Source: Lachnoclostridium sp. UBA903 (GTDB taxonomy: Bacteria > Bacillota > Clostridia > Lachnospirales > Lachnospiraceae). Taken from it: a stretch of 18,425 bases of DNA. The first letter of the stretch is position 1. Each line of letters starts with the position of its first letter. The stretch lies in NCBI GenBank assembly GCA_002294045.1, contig DBEP01000102.1, positions 57,759 through 76,183 of the forward strand. Reading direction: 5' to 3'. The position numbers were made by a program, and so were the translations under genes. This document shows, one piece after another, positions 1 to 6,113 of the stretch. The notes under the pieces were generated by a model that was not told where the DNA came from, made no database searches, and saw nothing but the letters and a program-made list of their open reading frames with translations.

Positions 1-43
1 GGTTTTTGTTTCTATAGTATAATTCTCATTTTATATATATTGT

Positions 44-490
44 TTAATATATTATTTGTATCTTTTTGGAGTGCATTTTAATTCCGCTTTTATGACGTCT
101 CAAAATAATCACCACAATACTGATTACTACTATAACGGTAGCTGTGATGCCCGAGATAATTTTAAACAGACTAAAGAATTTTTTTTCAAATATGCTTATA
201 CTGAATCCCCGCTTATTATCCTGCTCTTCCGATTCTTCGGCATCATCCATAACCTCAGCTGTCTTTAAATCTTCCGCCATTTCAAGTTCGTTATTATCCG
301 ATTCGGAAAGCTCTTCAGAAATAGGATTTACCACAGGGAACGAGGTACGCTGTTTCGAGGTTTTCCTAAATGAAAATAACAACTTAAAAAATGGTACGCT
401 TCCTCGTTTCATATCCTTTTCCATATAATCATCTTGAAGCAATTCCGGATTCAGCTCACTCATCATATCTATTAATAACAATTCGTTCAT
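44..490 (-). CDS. Probable membrane-bound anti-sigma factor (sigma-gene partner)
   Basis: A 148-residue protein with no signal peptide. About 105 acidic, hydrophilic N-terminal residues are followed by one membrane segment near residues 108-130 (a run of I/V/T/A) and a short basic tail rich in K, R and H. The charge pattern puts the N-terminal part in the cytoplasm. Its ATG overlaps the end of the upstream sigma-factor gene by 4 bp, so the two are translationally coupled. Small one-pass proteins encoded directly after an ECF sigma factor commonly hold the sigma factor at the membrane, and the conserved-looking N-terminus (MNELL...ELNPELL) is the likely docking region. No zinc-binding HxxxCxxC anti-sigma motif is present. 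The function is inferred from position and topology, not from a recognised domain. Confidence 0.6.
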   Translation of the reverse strand: MNELLLIDMMSELNPELLQDDYMEKDMKRGSVPFFKLLFSFRKTSKQRTSFPVVNPISEELSESDNNELEMAEDLKTAEVMDDAEESEEQDNKRGFSISIFEKKFFSLFKIISGITATVIVVISIVVIILRRHKSGIKMHSKKIQIIY

Positions 491-1071
491 AACTTGCTCC
501 CTTCTGTGTGTAAAGGTAATTCCTTTTCAAAATCCTGTTTCATTTTGTTTCTAAGCCTGGACAGCCTGCTGTCAACGGCAGTAACTGTCATTTTCATAGC
601 TGCTGCTATGTCTTTTGAGGATTGCAGATAAAAATATCTCCGTATCACCAATTCATGATCTTTTTTATTTAAGCGGTTAATTATTTCATTTAACAACTGA
701 ATATTTTCATTCCGAAACACCTGCCCTTCCACACTTTGTCTATGATCTACATAAAATTTTGCAATTTCCGATATATCTTCAGGAAGCTCGCATTCTTCTC
801 TTTTGCTTAAATCACGAAGTTTATTGATTGCCGTATTTCTAACGATAACTTTCAGATAAGTTTTCAAAGATGCTTTTTCCATATCGTATCTTTCAATATG
901 ATTCCACAGTTTTAAGTAAGTGTCATTAACACATTCTTCGATATCCCGTGAACGGCTGCCCAGAATGCCGGCAGCTATATGGAACAGCAGCTTCTCGTAC
1001 TTCTCAGCTAATTTCAATAAACCTAATTCGTTTTTTTCATATATCAGGTTTATTATTGCCTCATCTTTCAA
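487..1071 (-). CDS. ECF-type RNA polymerase sigma factor
   Basis: A 194-residue sigma-70 family protein of extracytoplasmic-function size. Region 2 covers roughly residues 18-90, with the typical DIEECVNDTYLKLW core and the LKTYLKVIVRNTAINKLRD helix that binds the -10 element. Region 4 covers roughly 125-180, where a helix-turn-helix reads SSKDIAAAMKMTVTAVDSRL. Region 3 is absent, as expected for the class. Translation starts at TTG (1069-1071), 8 nt after a strong AGGAAGGAGG; no in-frame ATG lies near. The gene overlaps the downstream membrane protein gene by 4 bp, giving a sigma/anti-sigma operon. Targets are unknown; the envelope or a local surface enzyme are possibilities only. Confidence 0.88.
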   Translation of the reverse strand: MKDEAIINLIYEKNELGLLKLAEKYEKLLFHIAAGILGSRSRDIEECVNDTYLKLWNHIERYDMEKASLKTYLKVIVRNTAINKLRDLSKREECELPEDISEIAKFYVDHRQSVEGQVFRNENIQLLNEIINRLNKKDHELVIRRYFYLQSSKDIAAAMKMTVTAVDSRLSRLRNKMKQDFEKELPLHTEGSKL

Positions 1072-1341
1072 GTTATAAGCCTCCTTCCTATATGCTCGAT
1101 TACTAATACACCAAAAAAATTAAAATCTTGCAGCAAAAATATTTTTATTTCCCAGATTGTTTATAAATCAAAGTTCCGGTTGAACATTGGTTTGCCCCCA
1201 AATAAAGCCAAGCCTGTCCCAATGCTCATTATTCCTATTTGAATAACCGCTTAAATGAGTTTGGAATCAGGCTGTTATATTTATATCGAATTGTATTTAT
1301 TTAAACAGGTATATTTTCAATAACAATAACCAAACTTCGTA
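1072..1341. other. Intergenic region with a 63-bp imperfect inverted repeat
   Basis: This 270-bp gap separates the end of the DUF4015 gene from the sigma-factor gene. It must hold the sigma-factor promoter on the minus strand, but no clear -35/-10 pair was found. A GGAAC-containing stretch near 1170 could be a weak ECF-type -35 element. The other feature is a long imperfect inverted repeat at 1211-1273, listed separately. Confidence 0.5.
1211..1273. repeat. Imperfect 63-bp inverted repeat (long hairpin)
   Basis: Paired blocks read inward as AGCCTG/CAGGCT (1211-1216 with 1268-1273), CCAA/TTGG (1219-1222 with 1261-1264) and CTCATT/AATGAG (1225-1230 with 1254-1259). An inner hairpin TTATTC/GAATAA (1229-1234 with 1241-1246) has a six-base loop. 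Blocks are separated by 1-3 unpaired bases on each side. No T-run follows on either strand, so it is not a standard terminator. It may be a decayed miniature element or a structured leader. Confidence 0.5.
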
Positions 1342-2892
1342 TTATTCTTTCATTAAACCATCTTTCGTATAATTGTTATTGCCGTTCCATAAAATCCATT
1401 CCTCATATCCCGCATCATATACGGCTTGTATCTGGTCACGTATTTCCTCAGGGCCGTAGGTTTTGTGGTTTTTCAGCCAGGTTGCGGTAAAATCCTGAAG
1501 CCAGGAACGGACAACTGCCGGTTTTTTCTCATCTATATCTTCCTCTTCTAAAGCCGTACGGGACTTATTTAGCGCACTTAAAATTAAATTATAAGGTTTC
1601 AGATCGGGATGCTTAATGCCGTAGGCACCGTCCTGGTAATGGGAAGGATAAATCATGGGACAGATATAATCCAGGTATTTCGCCATTTCTTTATAATTCT
1701 GGCCCACAATTTCAGCGTCTATCTTACTGTCGATTATGGTGCCGTATACATCGGCGGAAACAAATACGCCCAGCGGTTTCAAATTCTCACAGGCATATTT
1801 TGTGAATTCCGTAATGACATCCATTTTACTCGTTCCTTTTGCTTCCTTGCCGAAGTCCACATTTTTCATACCGGAATCGGTTGAGAAACGGATGTAGTCA
1901 AATTGTATTTCGTCAAATCCTAGATAGGCGGCTTCCCTGGCAACGGAAATCAGATATTCCCATACTTCTTTTTTATAGGGATTTACCCAGCTAAGACCAT
2001 CCTTATCGTAAAAAATATCTCCATCTTTTTTCTTTATGCATAAATCCGGCCTGCCTTTGGCCAGGATGGGATCTTTAAAGGCAACGATTCTGGCTATAAG
2101 ATAAATATCTTTCTGCTTTAATTCTTTGATTAATTGTTTGATATCACTGATATAATTAACATCCGCATGTATTTCCTTTACTTCCGGAAGGTCCATTTTA
2201 TATGTTATTTCACCGCTGTCATTTTTAATATCGATGACCATGGCATTTAATTCCGTGGAATCCACCAGCTCGATTAGTTCCTTCATATAGCTTTCTCTAC
2301 CTGCCCTTGGCCCGGTAACATAGATTCCTTTTACTTTTATTGGCATTCTCTGATCTACAAATCCCGGCATAAAAGTTTCTTTCAAATCCTCTTCCGTATT
2401 CCCCTCCGTTACATCACTTTCCCGGGCGGCATCCCCGGTATTCTTCTCCCCGATACTTCCTTCACCGGTATTGGCTTCCTGCCCGCTGTCTTTTGTTGCA
2501 GTATCTTTCTGCGTACTGCTTTCCTGTGTATTATCTGTCGTACCTGCGGTATTACCTTCTGTCCGGTCAGCCGTATCCCCTTTTGTATCCTCCGCAGCCG
2601 AGTCACCGGTATCCCCTTCTATACCGGAGTTATTCGGCGCATCCTTATCTGTTTCGCCTTTCGGTTCCGTTCTGCTTCTTAAATTTATCTGTGATTTACG
2701 GGTTCCGTCCTGCACTCTTAATTTCTCCCTGGTAATGTAAAAGGTGCCGAATCCGAAAATAAGGGCTGCAATAATAACTATAACTGCCGCCAGCCCGTTT
2801 CTTCGGCCGTCTCTGCCGTGTTTCCCGGTTTTTTTATGTTTCCTGTTATTCGAATTTTTTCTGTCAATATACATATCCCTCTTATCTCTCAT
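1342..2892 (-). CDS. Membrane-anchored putative glycoside hydrolase (DUF4015 family)
   Basis: A 516-residue protein. It has a very basic N-terminus (about residues 1-31), one hydrophobic anchor (about 32-54, GLAAVIVIIAALIFGFGTF) and a Thr/Glu/Asp/Gly-rich spacer of about 110 residues (60-175) that probably crosses the cell wall. The C-terminal domain (about 180-516) resembles the DUF4015 putative glycoside hydrolase family (TIM barrel). Visible family-like segments are KGIYVTGPRAG, AMVIDIKND, YLIARIVAFKDP, GFDEIQFDYIRFS, DYICPMIYPSHY and a closing EEWILWNG. The acidic residues in FDEIQFDYIRF are candidates for catalysis, but none has been proven here. A CAGGAG lies upstream of the ATG. Substrate unknown; a cell-wall or exopolysaccharide target is plausible. 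Confidence 0.8.
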   Translation of the reverse strand: MRDKRDMYIDRKNSNNRKHKKTGKHGRDGRRNGLAAVIVIIAALIFGFGTFYITREKLRVQDGTRKSQINLRSRTEPKGETDKDAPNNSGIEGDTGDSAAEDTKGDTADRTEGNTAGTTDNTQESSTQKDTATKDSGQEANTGEGSIGEKNTGDAARESDVTEGNTEEDLKETFMPGFVDQRMPIKVKGIYVTGPRAGRESYMKELIELVDSTELNAMVIDIKNDSGEITYKMDLPEVKEIHADVNYISDIKQLIKELKQKDIYLIARIVAFKDPILAKGRPDLCIKKKDGDIFYDKDGLSWVNPYKKEVWEYLISVAREAAYLGFDEIQFDYIRFSTDSGMKNVDFGKEAKGTSKMDVITEFTKYACENLKPLGVFVSADVYGTIIDSKIDAEIVGQNYKEMAKYLDYICPMIYPSHYQDGAYGIKHPDLKPYNLILSALNKSRTALEEEDIDEKKPAVVRSWLQDFTATWLKNHKTYGPEEIRDQIQAVYDAGYEEWILWNGNNNYTKDGLMKE

Positions 2893-2941
2893 TGTATACT
2901 CCTGTTCTTACTCATTTGCATTTATTACACATTTCATTATT

Positions 2942-2970
2942 ATGGTATTTCTGATTTTATATTTTGTCAA
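2942..2970 (-). promoter_or_regulatory. Sigma-A-type promoter of the DUF4015 gene
   Basis: On the minus strand TTGACA (2970-2965) is followed after 17 bp by TACCAT (2947-2942). The predicted start near 2935 leaves a leader of about 43 nt before the ATG at 2892. Confidence 0.6.
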
Positions 2971-2992
2971 GCTCATTATAATCCTATAAGAA

Positions 2993-3302
2993 AGAGTTTG
3001 CAAAGCAAACTCTGCGTTGACGCTTGGCCGCTCTGCGGCATAATTCCTCTCAAGCGTCATGCGCATCCCGCCCGGAATGCTTTTATACAATAGGACGTAA
3101 TTTCCTATTGTATAACTTATCGGAAGATGCTTTTTATCTTCCGATAAAAGGCGCTGCTTTCGCGCCGTGCATCCGATTATAGGAACATGATTTTTGTTCC
3201 TATAATATAACTTATCGGAAGCTGTTTTCCAAGCTTCTGATAAAAGGCGGTGTTTTTACCGCCGTGCATCCGATTATAGGAACATGATTTTTGTTCCTAT
3301 AA
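2993..3302. repeat. Intergenic hairpin array with two tandem ~95-bp units
   Basis: About ten consecutive palindromes fill 310 bp. Arms are AGAGTTTGC (2993-3013); TGACGCTTG (3018-3059) around an inner GCCGC/GCGGC; an imperfect GCATCCCG/CGGAATGC (3063-3080); TTATACAATAGGA (3083-3115); TTATCGGAAGAT (3117-3147); GGCGC (3150-3166); TTATAGGAACA (3177-3205); TTATCGGAAGCT (3212-3243, one G-T pair); GGCGGT (3246-3263); and TTATAGGAACA again (3274-3302). The stretch 3117-3211 is repeated as 3212-3308. Differences between the two units fall on both arms of a stem and keep pairing. This resembles REP/BIME-like interspersed palindromes; it is not a CRISPR array, as there are no unique spacers. Confidence 0.85.
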
Positions 3303-3377
3303 TATAAAACATCAGAACATATTTATTCACATAGTACAAGTAATTTCTTATAAATGGTTCTAAAATATACTTTTTTA

Positions 3378-3407
3378 TTGACACTATATTTAAGACTGTT
3401 ATATAAT
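3378..3407 (+). promoter_or_regulatory. Promoter of the XRE regulator gene
   Basis: Consensus TTGACA (3378-3383) and TATAAT (3402-3407) are separated by 18 bp. The expected start near 3414 gives a leader of about 45 nt, including AGGAGGAG at 3447-3454. Confidence 0.75.
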
Positions 3408-3459
3408 TATTTCGTAATTTCTAATTGGTATGTTAAGATAACTATTAGGAGGAGTATTC

Positions 3460-3828
3460 ATGGATTTTAGCAATCGGTTAAAGCATTTAAGACAAAAATA
3501 TAAATTAACCCAAGGCGAATTGGCCGCCGTTATCGGATTAAAATCAACCGCTATTTCTAACTATGAATCCAAACGCAATGAGCCATCTTTTGATAAGTTA
3601 ATATCATTATCTGAATATTTTAATGTTTCATGTGATTATATGCTGGGGATTACTGATAATACTTTACGGATAGGAAGCGAAGATTTGGATAATGACACAG
3701 CTGATTTCTTTATGTTATATAAACGGTTAAACAAAGCAAATACCAATGAAATTAAAAACTATGCCAGATACTTACTTTATAAGCAGGAAAAATTAGCAGA
3801 AAGTTTAAAAGATTTACGTCCTTACTGA
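3460..3828 (+). CDS. XRE-family transcriptional regulator
   Basis: A 122-residue DNA-binding protein. The N-terminal helix-turn-helix (about residues 5-60) shows the family pattern LKHLRQKYKLTQGELAAVIG, then KSTAISNYESKRNEPSFDKL and SEYFNVSCDYMLG. This is the Cro/CI (HTH_3) arrangement seen in SinR/ImmR-like repressors. The C-terminal half (about 70-122) is helical and charged and probably dimerises or senses a partner; no known effector domain was recognised. The start is fixed by AGGAGGAG 5 nt upstream and a consensus promoter. No phage genes or other likely target adjoins it, so autoregulation is the only local guess. Confidence 0.88.
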   Translation: MDFSNRLKHLRQKYKLTQGELAAVIGLKSTAISNYESKRNEPSFDKLISLSEYFNVSCDYMLGITDNTLRIGSEDLDNDTADFFMLYKRLNKANTNEIKNYARYLLYKQEKLAESLKDLRPY

Positions 3829-3875
3829 TCAAAATATATATGGGGCTTACCGTAATTCTGTCGGAAAGAATTAGA

Positions 3876-3924
3876 ACTGCCTTCATGTTATTAATATTTC
3901 TCTCAATCTTTCACATGAGGCAGT
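3876..3924. terminator. Long-looped inverted repeat after the XRE gene
   Basis: ACTGCCTtCATGT (3876-3888) pairs with ACATGAGGCAGT (3913-3924) with one bulged T and a 24-nt AT-rich loop. The plus side is followed only by a mixed CGTTTCT stretch, so termination would be weak. It may also be a decayed repeat. Confidence 0.35.
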
Positions 3925-3971
3925 ACCGTTTCTATCATCTTATTTCCATACATTATGAGCTAAAACTATGT

Positions 3972-4131
3972 TCATGATTTTATTTGTTCCGGCCGGAACC
4001 GGAGGGCAGGTTTGCAATTTATCCACCCGGTTTTATTCTATCATAAACGAAAGTCATGCTCATGCCCTTGTTCTCCGGCCGGAACCGGTAAGCAGGCCTG
4101 CAATTTGCGATTACTCATTCTGTTTTATTTA
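3972..4131. repeat. Degenerate tandem repeat of about 85 bp with CCGG-rich palindromes
   Basis: Two diverged copies share the order ATG(T/C)TCATG, TTGTTC, CCGGCCGGAACCGG, GCAGG, TGCAATTT and TTTTATT. Copy one is about 3970-4041 and copy two about 4054-4131. Copy one contains the perfect 14-bp palindrome GTTCCGGCCGGAAC (3986-3999). Copy two runs into the last codons of the SEC-C gene, which ends at 4115. The GC-rich cores stand out from the AT-rich surroundings. Confidence 0.55.
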
Positions 4132-4627
4132 CTCCGCAACACTTCTTATATTTTTTACCGCTTCCGCATGGACATGGGTCATTTCTGCTAATCTTTTTTT
4201 CTTTCACTATGGTATTGGATTTCTTTTGCTGCCAGTATAATTCTTTTCTTCTTTCTTCCGATAAAAGATTATCCCAGACCGGCAGCTGGTACAACCAGTC
4301 CGCTTTGGCTTCAACCATATTGCAATATAATTTTTCCTTGTCGAATTCCAGATTTACAACTGTCTTTTCATCCATTTCTTCAATGGGATTTTCCTTCTTT
4401 AAGCTTTCATTAATTCCATCCAGGAAACCAACCATAATAGATATGCTGGTGCCATATTGGGCTGCCAGTTCTTCTACGGTACCTTCCACTACGGTATCCG
4501 GCTCTGCCAGAAGCTTCTCATATATACCTTTTTCTATATCAAAATAATTATTCCAAAAAAGCTTCCCTTCTTTTTGATTGGTATCAAGAGAATATGCATA
4601 ATCTCTCCATTCCTGTAATAAACTCAT
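4115..4627 (-). CDS. SEC-C metal-binding motif protein
   Basis: A 170-residue protein (from the preferred start) ending in a SEC-C motif, NDPCPCGSGKKYKKCCG, in which the CxC and CC cysteines bind zinc as in the SecA C-terminus. The first about 135 residues are acidic and helical and match no domain I recognise. Family members of this type are stand-alone SEC-C proteins of unknown role. Three in-frame ATGs lie at 4648, 4636 and 4627. The last is preferred because AGAAAGG sits 9 nt upstream of it, while the first has no ribosome binding site. A 9-bp inverted repeat covers the first ATG. The gene is monocistronic. Confidence 0.8.
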   Translation of the reverse strand: MSLLQEWRDYAYSLDTNQKEGKLFWNNYFDIEKGIYEKLLAEPDTVVEGTVEELAAQYGTSISIMVGFLDGINESLKKENPIEEMDEKTVVNLEFDKEKLYCNMVEAKADWLYQLPVWDNLLSEERRKELYWQQKKSNTIVKEKKISRNDPCPCGSGKKYKKCCGVNKTE

Positions 4628-4647
4628 TCCATTCATCCTTTCTGACA

Positions 4648-4674
4648 TTTAGTATTTACAAAAACAATACTAAA
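4648..4674. promoter_or_regulatory. 9-bp inverted repeat before the SEC-C gene
   Basis: TTTAGTATT (4648-4656) and AATACTAAA (4666-4674) are a perfect inverted repeat with a 9-nt spacer, lying 20-46 bp upstream of the preferred SEC-C start. It could be an operator or a hairpin in the leader. Confidence 0.4.
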
Positions 4675-4733
4675 CTTTCGTAAAAAATTAAAATTTATGT
4701 ATAATACACCAAAAACAGTATCATACTATAGTT

Positions 4734-4831
4734 AATCTAATTTATAAACAATGCCGCCTGCAATTTACAGACGACTTTATGTTAACAATAGCTTATTATT
4801 TGGGTATTCTATTGTGAATATAAATTAGATT
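4734..4831. repeat. Perfect 13-bp inverted repeats flanking 72 bp
   Basis: AATCTAATTTATA (4734-4746) recurs inverted as TATAAATTAGATT (4819-4831). The enclosed 72 bp contain the candidate promoter for the micro-ORF. Such an arrangement can be a pair of operators, a decayed element end or an invertible segment; no recombinase gene is nearby. Confidence 0.45.
4782..4810 (+). promoter_or_regulatory. Candidate promoter of the micro-ORF
   Basis: TTAACA (4782-4787) is followed after 17 bp by TATTCT (4805-4810). The match is 5/6 and 4/6. A start near 4817 would give a leader of about 34 nt to the ATG at 4851. Confidence 0.35.
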
Positions 4832-4850
4832 GCACAAGGAGCGTAATCTT

Positions 4851-4934
4851 ATGCAGACGTTGGATCCCCCCTCCAACAATAGGAAAAACGCTTTGCGCAT
4901 TATAAAAGCGCAGCCAACACCAAAGAAAAGTTAA
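4851..4934 (+). CDS. Candidate 27-codon micro-ORF, unknown function
   Basis: ATG at 4851 is preceded by AAGGAG (4836-4841) with a 9-nt spacer, and the frame runs 27 codons to TAA at 4932-4934. The peptide begins MQTLDPPSNNRKNALR and ends with a Pro/Lys-rich tail (PTPKKS). It is basic, has no membrane segment and matches nothing I recognise. A strong hairpin terminator begins 25 nt after the stop, so promoter, ribosome binding site, frame and terminator form a compact unit of about 200 bp. The DNA also folds (GTTGGA/TCCAAC at 4859-4877 and TGCGC/GCGCA near 4895-4912), so a small RNA or the 5' remnant of a larger deleted gene are real alternatives. Confidence 0.4.
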   Translation: MQTLDPPSNNRKNALRIIKAQPTPKKS

Positions 4935-4958
4935 ATACTTATCCTCCCCTTTTTTTAA

Positions 4959-4998
4959 AAGTAAGTCTGCTGCAAAGGCGTAGCAGGCTTACTTTTTT
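4959..4998 (+). terminator. Rho-independent terminator, copy 1
   Basis: AAGTAAGTCTGCT (4959-4971) pairs over 13 bp (one wobble) with AGCAGGCTTACTT (4982-4994), followed by a T-run ending at 4998. It ends the micro-ORF unit. Confidence 0.8.
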
Positions 4999-5026
4999 CC
5001 CCATAGCCATGTTATGGGGTATTTTT
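4999..5026 (+). terminator. Second tandem terminator, copy 1
   Basis: CCCCATA (4999-5005) and TATGGGG (5013-5019) form a 7-bp stem followed by TATTTTT. It directly follows the first terminator. Confidence 0.6.
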
Positions 5027-5085
5027 ATGAAACCTTTATGAATCAAGGCTTTCAGCGTTTTAAACCATTTATGACACAAGGACTA

Positions 5086-5407
5086 TTTTAACATAAAAAT
5101 AGTTTATGCGCAACTTATAGCAACTTTTTATTTTTAGCAGATAAACCTACTTTTAAATCTTCCTAATCATATAAAACTTCCTTAATGTAAAAAGCAGCTC
5201 CTCCCAACAGCGTAGCTGCCCTTCATACTAAAACAAGTTTGCAATTTTTCTATGTCAATTTCCTTTTTATAATTATACGCAACTTTCTACGCAATTTTTA
5301 TATCATAAAATGAAACAAGACGAATTGCAAAACCCCATATATCCCCTTCTGGTACACCATATAACACAGGATGAAACCATACTCCAGCAAAAATGCTCAC
5401 CCCCCGC
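5086..5407. other. Spacer between the two cassette copies
   Basis: About 320 bp of AT-rich sequence without a convincing gene. An open frame starting at 5310 lacks a ribosome binding site and runs through the hairpins of copy 2, so it is not called. The motif GCAACTT occurs twice near 5108-5130 and again near 5279, beside T-rich runs. A minus-strand hairpin at 5190-5220 is listed separately. Confidence 0.5.
5189..5220 (-). terminator. Possible minus-strand terminator
   Basis: On the minus strand GCAGCT (5219-5214) pairs with AGCTGC (5199-5194), with a 14-nt loop, followed by TTTTT. It is the first T-tailed hairpin downstream of the exporter-MarR operon on that strand, but it lies over 400 bp after the marR-type stop. 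Confidence 0.4.
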
Positions 5408-5543
5408 TTTTTTAAGAGTAAGTCCGCTGCAAAGGCGTAGCAGGCTTACTTTTTCCTCCATAACCATGTTATGGGGGATTTTTTATGAAACCTTTATGAA
5501 TCAAGGCTTTCAGCGTTTTAAACCATTTATGGCACAAGGACTA
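5408..5543 (+). repeat. 136-bp terminator cassette, copy 2
   Basis: Second copy of 4951-5085. The first stem is AGTAAGTCCGCT (5417-5428) with AGCAGGCTTACT (5439-5450) plus T-run. The second is CCTCCATA (5455-5462) with TATGGGGG (5470-5477) plus ATTTTTT. The 3' segment after the hairpins is almost base-for-base conserved, and the copies diverge abruptly after GGACTA. No gene with a ribosome binding site was found just upstream of this copy. Confidence 0.8.
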
Positions 5544-5635
5544 CCCGGCCAAGTCAGGGGCGGCAGTTATTTTTTATGCTTATTATCCCAATTCGTTAAA
5601 TAGGTAAGCCGTGCAGCCGTCTTCAAAGTTAATAA

Positions 5636-6082
5636 TTACAGATTGTTCTCCTCCGGAATGTTTTCTTCGAGATTTTCACATATTTTAATAAGGACAGATT
5701 GGAAGAATTCCATATCTTCCTCTGAAATATCCTTTCTTATAACGTTTTCAAATTGAATAAACATTTCACGAATATCGGAAGCTTTCTGCCTGCCTTTTTC
5801 CGTCAGGCAAATGATTACGGAACGTCTGCTTTCCGGGTTCATTTCCCGTTTCAGCAGTTCCATTTTTTCCAGGTTATCAATGTTTCGTGACATAGTGGTG
5901 GTATCCATATGGCAGCGGCAGGAAAGCTCTTTCTGGTTTAAGCGGTCTTCTTTTAAAAGAGTATATAAGATTCCGGCCTGTCCCTGTCCGGGCGTCAGCC
6001 CATTGGCCGACAGCTTTGGTGAAAGCAGCTGTTTTCTTGCCCTTTCCATACGGATAAAAAGTTCCCTTATATTACTTTTCAT
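5636..6082 (-). CDS. MarR-family transcriptional regulator of the exporter operon
   Basis: A 148-residue winged-helix regulator. The recognition region (about residues 45-90) reads RLNQKELSCRCHMDTTTMSRNIDNLEKMELLKRE, followed by the wing with the family's ESRRSVIICLTEKGR. Flanking helices (about 5-40 and 105-140) form the dimer interface. An upstream in-frame ATG at 6127 overlaps the exporter gene, but the ATG at 6082 is preferred because AAAGGAG lies 8 nt before it and the shorter protein has the usual MarR length. It is the last gene of a three-gene operon after two ABC exporter subunits, and a perfect palindrome sits at the operon promoter. This fits repression of its own operon, relieved by a small toxic ligand. 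Confidence 0.88.
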   Translation of the reverse strand: MKSNIRELFIRMERARKQLLSPKLSANGLTPGQGQAGILYTLLKEDRLNQKELSCRCHMDTTTMSRNIDNLEKMELLKREMNPESRRSVIICLTEKGRQKASDIREMFIQFENVIRKDISEEDMEFFQSVLIKICENLEENIPEENNL

Positions 6083-6113
6083 TGTATTTACTCCTTTTCT
6101 TATAATAGCCCGT

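Larger units (their letters stand above)
4951..5085 (+). repeat. 135-bp terminator cassette, copy 1
   Basis: Nearly identical to 5408-5543. It holds two hairpins, then a conserved stretch containing ATGAATCAAGGCTTTCAGCG and TTTTAAACCATTTATG. A short open frame (MNQGFQRFKPFM) runs through this stretch in both copies, but no ribosome binding site precedes it. Confidence 0.8.

Noticed and set aside
2908..3090. 60-codon minus-strand frame upstream of the DUF4015 gene
   Set aside because: It lies across hairpins and the promoter of the downstream gene, with no convincing ribosome binding site.
2471..3093. Plus-strand frames opposite and just beyond the DUF4015 gene start
   Set aside because: They are antisense to the Ser/Thr-rich spacer and membrane anchor, giving artificial hydrophobic or Ser-rich translations, and then run into the hairpin array.
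2993..3302. CRISPR array
   Set aside because: The repeats are palindromes in direct succession with two nearly identical long units; there are no unique spacers of even size and no cas genes.
4734..5543. Intact insertion sequence or integrase
   Set aside because: Repeats are present but no transposase or recombinase reading frame is found between or beside them.
5310..5603. 97-codon open frame on the plus strand
   Set aside because: No ribosome binding site; the frame runs through both hairpins of cassette copy 2, and its composition looks non-coding. The tail shared with copy 1 is more likely a DNA repeat than a protein.
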